Source: Anaerolineaceae bacterium UBA5311
Lineage (GTDB): Bacteria; Chloroflexota; Anaerolineae; Anaerolineales; Anaerolineaceae
Reading direction: 5' to 3'
NCBI GenBank assembly: GCA_002411175.1
Contig: DHRN01000041.1
Coordinates: 2,803-13,286, forward strand
Length of the DNA: 10,484 bases
The notes under the pieces were generated by a model. That model did not search any database. It was not told where the DNA came from and saw nothing but the letters and a program-made list of their open reading frames with translations. The first letter of the stretch is position 1. The number at the start of each line of letters is the position of its first letter. Below are positions 7,009-10,484 of this stretch, piece by piece. A program made the position numbers and the translations under genes.

Positions 7009-7938
7009 TTGAGCAATTTTTATTTTGATTGGAACGGGGAGCCGCTTAATCCCGTCTGGGCGACGTTCGGAAACTTCGACAGCGTCCACATCGGTCACCA
7101 GGCACTGATCGCTCAATTGATCAGCAGGGCAAAAGCTGACCACGTCGATTCGCTTGCGGTCACGTTTTGGCCCCATCCCCGCGTATTTTTCACCAAAGAA
7201 TCCAAGGGTTTCTACCTCACCAGCAGAAAAGAACGTTATTCCTTGCTCGAGCAAACAGGATTGGACAACATCCTCACCCTGGAATTTGATCAAGCCCTGG
7301 CAAATCTGGATGCCGAACAATTCCTAAAAAAACTCAATCGTTTCGCTCCTTTGCGGGGGCTGATGGTCGGAAAAGGATTTGTATTGGGTAAAAACCGTCA
7401 GGGCACTGAAGAAGTGCTCAGAGAGATCTGCGGAAGAATGGGTATTACCATCGAGTTTGTGGAACCGCTCAGGCTTGAAGGAGAGGTGGTTTCATCACGG
7501 CGCATACGGCAGGCGCTGGATGATGGCGACATGGCTCTGACAGCGCGTTTGCTCGGGCGAACCTACCAACTCTCTGGAATTGTTGCCCATGGTAACAAAT
7601 TGGGGTCCAAACTGGGATTTCCAACTGCCAATATCTACTTTGACCCTGACCGAAAGCTTCCGCGCTTTGGTGTTTATGTAACCAAAGTAGAACTGGAAGG
7701 GCAGGAATACATGGGGGTCACCAATGTCGGTATTCGACCCACCTTTGACGATGGTCATCTGCCCAGCGTGGAAACGCTATTGCTTGATTTTGATAAAGAT
7801 ATCTATGACAAACTTATTTATGTCAAATTTATCCAGTTTTTACGGGATGAAGAAAAGTATGAAAACATTGCCGACTTGATAGCTCAGATTGAAATTGACA
7901 AAATTGACGCCCGGAGGATCCTGAACAATGCAATTTAA
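7009..7938 (+). CDS. ribF: Bifunctional riboflavin kinase/FAD synthetase RibF
   Basis: RibF phosphorylates riboflavin to FMN and then adenylates it to FAD. The N-terminal adenylyltransferase half shows TFGNFDSVHIGH (19-30), PHP (55-57) and SSRRIRQAL (162-170). The C-terminal kinase half shows GFPTANI (203-209), NVGIRPTF (239-246) and VETLLLDF (254-261) with likely catalytic E255. Two variants are seen: FDS where most have FDG, and VGKGFVLGKNRQG (120-132) where a VGxDFxFG pattern is usual. Length 309 is typical. The start is TTG at 7009, with AGGA (6997-7000) 8 nt upstream; the first downstream ATG (residue 119) would delete the nucleotide-binding motif. The rpsO and ribF neighbourhood of many bacteria is not seen; a ThyX-like gene overlaps its end by 11 bp. 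Confidence 0.95.
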   Translation: MSNFYFDWNGEPLNPVWATFGNFDSVHIGHQALIAQLISRAKADHVDSLAVTFWPHPRVFFTKESKGFYLTSRKERYSLLEQTGLDNILTLEFDQALANLDAEQFLKKLNRFAPLRGLMVGKGFVLGKNRQGTEEVLREICGRMGITIEFVEPLRLEGEVVSSRRIRQALDDGDMALTARLLGRTYQLSGIVAHGNKLGSKLGFPTANIYFDPDRKLPRFGVYVTKVELEGQEYMGVTNVGIRPTFDDGHLPSVETLLLDFDKDIYDKLIYVKFIQFLRDEEKYENIADLIAQIEIDKIDARRILNNAI

Positions 7939-9370
7939 TCGCCGTATTTACCGTTTGAGCCCCCGCGACCTGAGCGCTGAAACGATCGCGGTCACTTTTG
8001 CGAAGACCTCGCGCTCGCCAGAACCTTTTGATCAGATCGCGGCTGAGTTGGACGAAGCCAAAAGCACTGAATTTAGTGAAAAATGGATCGTTGGTTATGG
8101 TCACTCCAGCGTTGCTGAGCATGCCGTGCTGCACCTGGCGCTTGAAAATGTATCCCGCCTGGCAATTGAGACGATCGAAGGCAACCGGCTGGCGTCTTAC
8201 ACAGAAAAATCCACCCGATATCAACAGTGGGATTCTACTGCTTTTGTGACCCCGCCGGAGATTCAACACAGCCCGTTTGCCGGAGAGTACAACGAAACGC
8301 TCTCACGGCTGTTTGAAACTTACGCAGAGATTCTGAATGCATTATTGCCCTGGGGGCAAACGCAAACGCCGCGTAAGCAGGGCGAATCTGAAAAAGCCTG
8401 GTTGAACCGCGCCAGGTTGAAGGCAGTGGATGTTGCTCGTTTTGTTTTGCCGGCGGCATCGATGGCGAATGTTGGCTTGACGATCAATGCCCGGGCATTG
8501 GAGTATGCTATTCGGAAAATGCTCTCGTCGGAACTGATGGAAGTTCGCCTGATTGGAGAGGAAATTAAGAATGTCGCTACAGAAGAGCTGCCGACATTGG
8601 TGAAGTATGCCAACCCGATCGATTATCTGCCCGATTTGAGCCAATTTGCCCGTGAACAGGCTAGAGCCATTTCAAGTGGAAGCGAAACTTCTTACCAGCT
8701 TATCTCCAGTGATCATGATGGTGAAGAACGAGTGATAGCCGCGCTGCTATACCGCTTTGGCAGCGGCAGTTTTGAGGCTTCTCTCGATTATGTGAATGAA
8801 TTGCAGGAAGAAGAAAAAATAAATTTCGTGGACCGACTCTTTGAAGGAGTGGGGTCGTTTGACAGCCCCATGCGCGAATTGGAATATGCCAATCTCACTT
8901 TCGATTTGATTATGGACCAGGGCGCCTATTTTGAATTTAAACGTCATCGCATGATGACCCAGACCGTCCAGAGCTTTGGCATTCAACATGGTTTCGCCAT
9001 TCCCCGGGCAATCACAGAGGCTGGCGTGGAGCAAAAATATCGGCAAACCATGGAAGCAATAGCCGCGCTCTATCAGAAAATTGCCGATTGGAACCCCCAA
9101 GCAGCAGCTTACGTCTTGCCGAACGCCTTCAACCGCAGAGTTCTCTGCCAGGTGAATTTGCGCTCTCTGTATCATTTCATCAAGCTGCGCAGCGCTGAAA
9201 ACGCTCATTTTTCGATCCGATTGCTTGCCTATGGAATGCTCGAGCTGACACGGACAAAATACCCGCTGTTTGCCGGCAAGATTCTGCCAAAATCAAAATT
9301 GACCAGCCAGGAATTAGAGCAGCGATTCTTTACCAATACCGCCGTAAAAGTTGGCAGGAACGAGCCATAA
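7928..9370 (+). CDS. thyX: Tandem-duplicated ThyX-like (FAD-dependent thymidylate synthase family) protein
   Basis: ThyX makes dTMP from dUMP with methylene-THF, FAD and NADPH, normally as a homotetramer of about 220-250-residue subunits. This 480-residue protein holds two ThyX-like halves (about 1-230 and 250-480). Half 1 has GHSSVAEHAVLHLALENVSRL (58-78) and GNRLASYTEKSTRY (85-98) where ThyX has RHRxxSxNExSxRY, then NARALEYAIRKM (187-198). Half 2 has RHRMMTQTVQSFGI (339-352), then NLRSLYHFIKLRSAENAHFSIR (410-431), matching the ThyX C-terminal motif. Half 1 keeps E93, S95, R97 and Y98 but loses the first Arg and His; half 2 keeps R339-H340-R341 but loses the rest. The start ATG (7928) follows GGAGGA (7913-7918), inside ribF. 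Family membership is clear; thymidylate synthase activity is uncertain because of the divided motif. Confidence 0.85.
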   Translation: MQFNRRIYRLSPRDLSAETIAVTFAKTSRSPEPFDQIAAELDEAKSTEFSEKWIVGYGHSSVAEHAVLHLALENVSRLAIETIEGNRLASYTEKSTRYQQWDSTAFVTPPEIQHSPFAGEYNETLSRLFETYAEILNALLPWGQTQTPRKQGESEKAWLNRARLKAVDVARFVLPAASMANVGLTINARALEYAIRKMLSSELMEVRLIGEEIKNVATEELPTLVKYANPIDYLPDLSQFAREQARAISSGSETSYQLISSDHDGEERVIAALLYRFGSGSFEASLDYVNELQEEEKINFVDRLFEGVGSFDSPMRELEYANLTFDLIMDQGAYFEFKRHRMMTQTVQSFGIQHGFAIPRAITEAGVEQKYRQTMEAIAALYQKIADWNPQAAAYVLPNAFNRRVLCQVNLRSLYHFIKLRSAENAHFSIRLLAYGMLELTRTKYPLFAGKILPKSKLTSQELEQRFFTNTAVKVGRNEP

Positions 9371-9386
9371 AATTTTCGTTAGAAGG

Positions 9387-9392
9387 TATAAT
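9387..9392 (+). promoter_or_regulatory. Candidate -10 box for lipoprotein gene
   Basis: A perfect TATAAT lies 17 bp after the thyX stop and 35 bp before the lipoprotein ATG. No recognisable -35 box is found at 15-19 bp upstream (the 17-bp position reads GCCATA) and there is no TG extended element, so an activator or another sigma factor may be needed. Transcription would begin near 9399. Confidence 0.45.
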
Positions 9393-9401
9393 AACGAGGT
9401 A

Positions 9402-9415
9402 GCTGGAATTCCAGC
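9402..9415. promoter_or_regulatory. 14-bp perfect palindrome in lipoprotein leader
   Basis: GCTGGAATTCCAGC is its own reverse complement. It lies between the TATAAT box and the ribosome binding site GGAAAGG (9416-9422), right at the predicted transcript start. As DNA it could be an operator for a dimeric repressor. As RNA it would form a 5-bp GC-rich stem with an AAUU loop at the 5' end, which may protect the message or limit access to the adjoining ribosome site. No T run follows, so it is not a terminator for thyX. Confidence 0.45.
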
Positions 9416-9427
9416 GGAAAGGTAACT

Positions 9428-9892
9428 ATGAAAAAACAAATCACAATTTTGATTGCCCTGCTCCTGGTTTTCACCTTTGCTCTTTCAGCCTGCGGAAAAT
9501 CCAAAGCTGCCGAAACCGAAGAAGAAAATACCATCAATCTTCCGGTTGTGGATGCGGGCGGTGAGGATGCGACAGAACCACCAATCGAAACGGCTCAAAC
9601 TGAAGAACCCCAGGCTCCGGTGGAGGAAGGTTATCCATTTGAAGAACCTGCAGCGACAGAATATGACCCGGCTCTGGCTTACCCGATCGATCCTTCCAGC
9701 CCTACCTATGATGATGAAATGAGAGCATATCTGACCTTGCTGGTGGGTGAGAAACACGATCTTCAATTCTTATTGGATCAAGACCTGACAGCGGAACAAT
9801 GGCGTGAAACTCTTCTGAATAATGATCATGTCCACCTGATGTTGAATGAAGGGGCATTGCAGGCAATTATTGATTGGTTGGTTGCGCAATAG
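9428..9892 (+). CDS. Small predicted lipoprotein of unknown function
   Basis: No family is recognised. The 154-residue product begins with a lipoprotein signal peptide: KK, a hydrophobic core (5-18) and a lipobox LSAC with the modified Cys at 22. Residue 23 is Gly, so retention at the outer face of the membrane is expected. Residues 25-95 are low-complexity and rich in Glu, Pro, Thr and Ala (for example TEEPQAPVEEGYPFEEP), like a flexible linker. Residues 95-154 look like a compact, mainly helical domain (DDEMRAYLTLLVGEKHDLQ, EQWRETLLNNDHVHLMLNEG) ending in LVAQ. The ATG at 9428 follows GGAAAGG with a 5-nt spacer. It has its own -10 box and terminator, so it is probably a separate unit. The reading frame and export are well supported; its job is not. 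Confidence 0.85.
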   Translation: MKKQITILIALLLVFTFALSACGKSKAAETEEENTINLPVVDAGGEDATEPPIETAQTEEPQAPVEEGYPFEEPAATEYDPALAYPIDPSSPTYDDEMRAYLTLLVGEKHDLQFLLDQDLTAEQWRETLLNNDHVHLMLNEGALQAIIDWLVAQ

Positions 9893-9913
9893 TGCCTTGA
9901 ATATCGCTATCAG

Positions 9914-9940
9914 ACACCCTCTGCATGAGGGTGTTTTTTT
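9914..9940 (+). terminator. Intrinsic terminator after lipoprotein gene
   Basis: ACACCCTC (9914-9921) pairs with GAGGGTGT (9927-9934) around a 5-nt loop, followed by an unbroken T run to 9940. It sits 22 bp after the stop codon. The ACACCCT/AGGGTGT stem base is nearly the same as in the terminator after truB. Confidence 0.92.
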
Positions 9941-9964
9941 GTTTCGGTGAGGTACAGCAAATGC

Positions 9965-9997
9965 AATTCGACAGGTCGGAATTTCAGCAGGCTGAAA
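9965..9997. other. Two adjacent inverted repeats in gene-free region
   Basis: AATTCGAC (9965-9972) pairs with GTCG and AATT (9975-9983) with a single bulged G. Directly after it, sharing 9982-9983, TTTCAGC (9982-9988), AG and GCTGAAA (9991-9997) form a perfect 7-bp inverted repeat with a 2-bp spacer. Neither has a T run. They may be protein-binding sites or remains of a mobile sequence. The rest of 9941-10132 shows no gene or clear signal. Confidence 0.35.
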
Positions 9998-10132
9998 GAG
10001 CAAAGTGAAAACCAGGAATAGAGCAACCAAATTCTGACATGTGAAATTGTTTAAAATTCCTTGCTGAAAAAGAGATTTCCAAAAACGACGAAAGATCCAC
10101 CACGCGGTTCAACCCCGGTGTTTTGGCGGATG

Positions 10133-10326
10133 TGGGTGATAACCCGAAAGGCTGGTATCGTTTTCTAACAAATATATTCTCTTAATTTGGGAAAAACTTA
10201 CAAGGCTGCGTTTCAATGCCCCGAAGGGCTGGCACCGTTTTCTAACATCACCAAAGAGTTCCAAAAGATGCTTGAAAATCGCAACAATCGGTTTCAATGC
10301 CCCGAAGGGCGATAATGTTTTCTGAC
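10133..10326. CRISPR. Short degenerate CRISPR-like array, three repeats, no cas genes in view
   Basis: Three related units of 36-37 bp lie at 10133-10169, 10210-10246 and 10291-10326, separated by unrelated stretches of 40 and 44 bp. Units 2 and 3 share an identical first 20 bp, GTTTCAATGCCCCGAAGGGC, and end in GTTTTCTAAC and GTTTTCTGAC; only the 6-7 bp between differ. Unit 1 aligns without gaps to unit 2 over its last 27 bp with three mismatches, but its first 10 bp are diverged. The core GCCC-CGAA-GGGC makes a small hairpin, and a GTTTCAAT start is common among CRISPR repeats. Degeneration, few units, rather long spacers and no cas genes within the window suggest a decayed or orphan array. 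A different dispersed repeat family remains possible. The array orientation is not known. Confidence 0.5.
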
Positions 10327-10410
10327 TGTAACTTCTGGGGGGATCATACCTTTTTTTGATTGGCCCCCAAATCTGCACTAAAGTTGAACTAATGCGTTTC
10401 GTCATTGACC

Positions 10411-10428
10411 AGCAATTCTCAATATGGA
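10411..10428 (-). repeat. 18-bp repeat, right copy (inverted relative to 165-182)
   Basis: AGCAATTCTCAATATGGA is the exact reverse complement of 165-182. It lies between the CRISPR-like units and the heptamer repeat. The two copies face inward and flank the entire gene cluster, about 10.2 kb apart. Confidence 0.6.
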
Positions 10429-10446
10429 TGCGTTTAGATTTAAAGG

Positions 10447-10474
10447 GGGAGCAGGGAGCAGGGAGCAGGGACCA
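10447..10474. repeat. Heptanucleotide tandem repeat (GGGAGCA)
   Basis: Three exact GGGAGCA units (10447-10467) are followed by a one-mismatch unit GGGACCA (10468-10474) and degenerate GGAACTGGG up to the window edge, so the array may continue. Seven-base tandem repeats of this kind recall the STRR elements of cyanobacteria. The reading is direct; the comparison is only by analogy. Confidence 0.7.
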
Positions 10475-10484
10475 GGAACTGGGT

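Noticed and set aside
10106..10116. GGTTCAACCCC resembling a tRNA T-loop
   Set aside because: The surrounding bases make at most three T-stem pairs, and no acceptor, D or anticodon arms can be found upstream.
10336..10369. Possible terminator from TGGGGG/CCCCCA with a T run
   Set aside because: The T run is in the loop rather than after the stem on either strand, so it cannot act as an intrinsic terminator.
10109..10405. 98-codon open frame on the - strand in the tail region
   Set aside because: Its repeated PFGALK segments are only the translation of the CRISPR-like units; no ribosome site or known domain.

Overview
The window reads as a conserved bacterial transcription/translation operon followed by a cofactor/nucleotide pair, a small lipoprotein and a repeat-rich intergenic tail. 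Gene content and order (nusA, ylxR, infB, rbfA, a DHH phosphoesterase, truB, ribF, a double-domain ThyX-like protein), the roughly 50% GC composition, the very acidic protein tails and the lipoprotein style suggest a Chloroflexota bacterium, probably of class Anaerolineae. This placement is inferred from gene content and style, not from a phylogenetic marker search. All genes lie on the + strand.

Region 1-388 has no convincing gene. It holds a palindromic interspersed repeat (118-139), one copy of an 18-bp repeat (165-182) whose inverted twin lies at the other end of the window (10411-10428), and a strong extended -10 promoter (257-285). The roughly 100-nt nusA leader that follows has two mutually exclusive hairpins arranged like a transcription attenuator: a possible anti-terminator at 307-325 and a terminator-like hairpin with a U run at 320-346.

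Region 389-6946 is the core operon: nusA (transcription elongation/termination factor with an unusual long C-terminal tail), ylxR/rnpM (small RNA-binding protein), infB (compact IF2), rbfA (30S maturation factor), an nrnA-like DHH/DHHA1 phosphoesterase (nano-RNA degradation) and truB (tRNA U55 pseudouridine synthase). Spacings are short (5-24 bp) from infB onward. An intrinsic terminator (6961-6993) closes truB.

Region 7009-9370 holds ribF (FMN/FAD synthesis, TTG start only 15 bp after the terminator's T run) and, overlapping its end by 11 bp, a 480-residue protein made of two ThyX-like halves. Its flavin/dUMP signature motif appears to be split: half 1 keeps the E-x-S-x-R-Y part and half 2 keeps R-H-R. 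FAD synthase and a probable FAD-dependent enzyme are therefore translationally coupled.

Region 9371-9940 is an independent unit: a TATAAT box, a 14-bp palindrome in the leader, a 154-residue lipoprotein of unknown function and a clear terminator. Region 9941-10484 contains no gene. It holds two adjacent inverted repeats, three degenerate CRISPR-like repeats of 36-37 bp with 40- and 44-bp spacers and no cas genes in view, the second 18-bp repeat copy, and a heptanucleotide tandem repeat running to the window edge.
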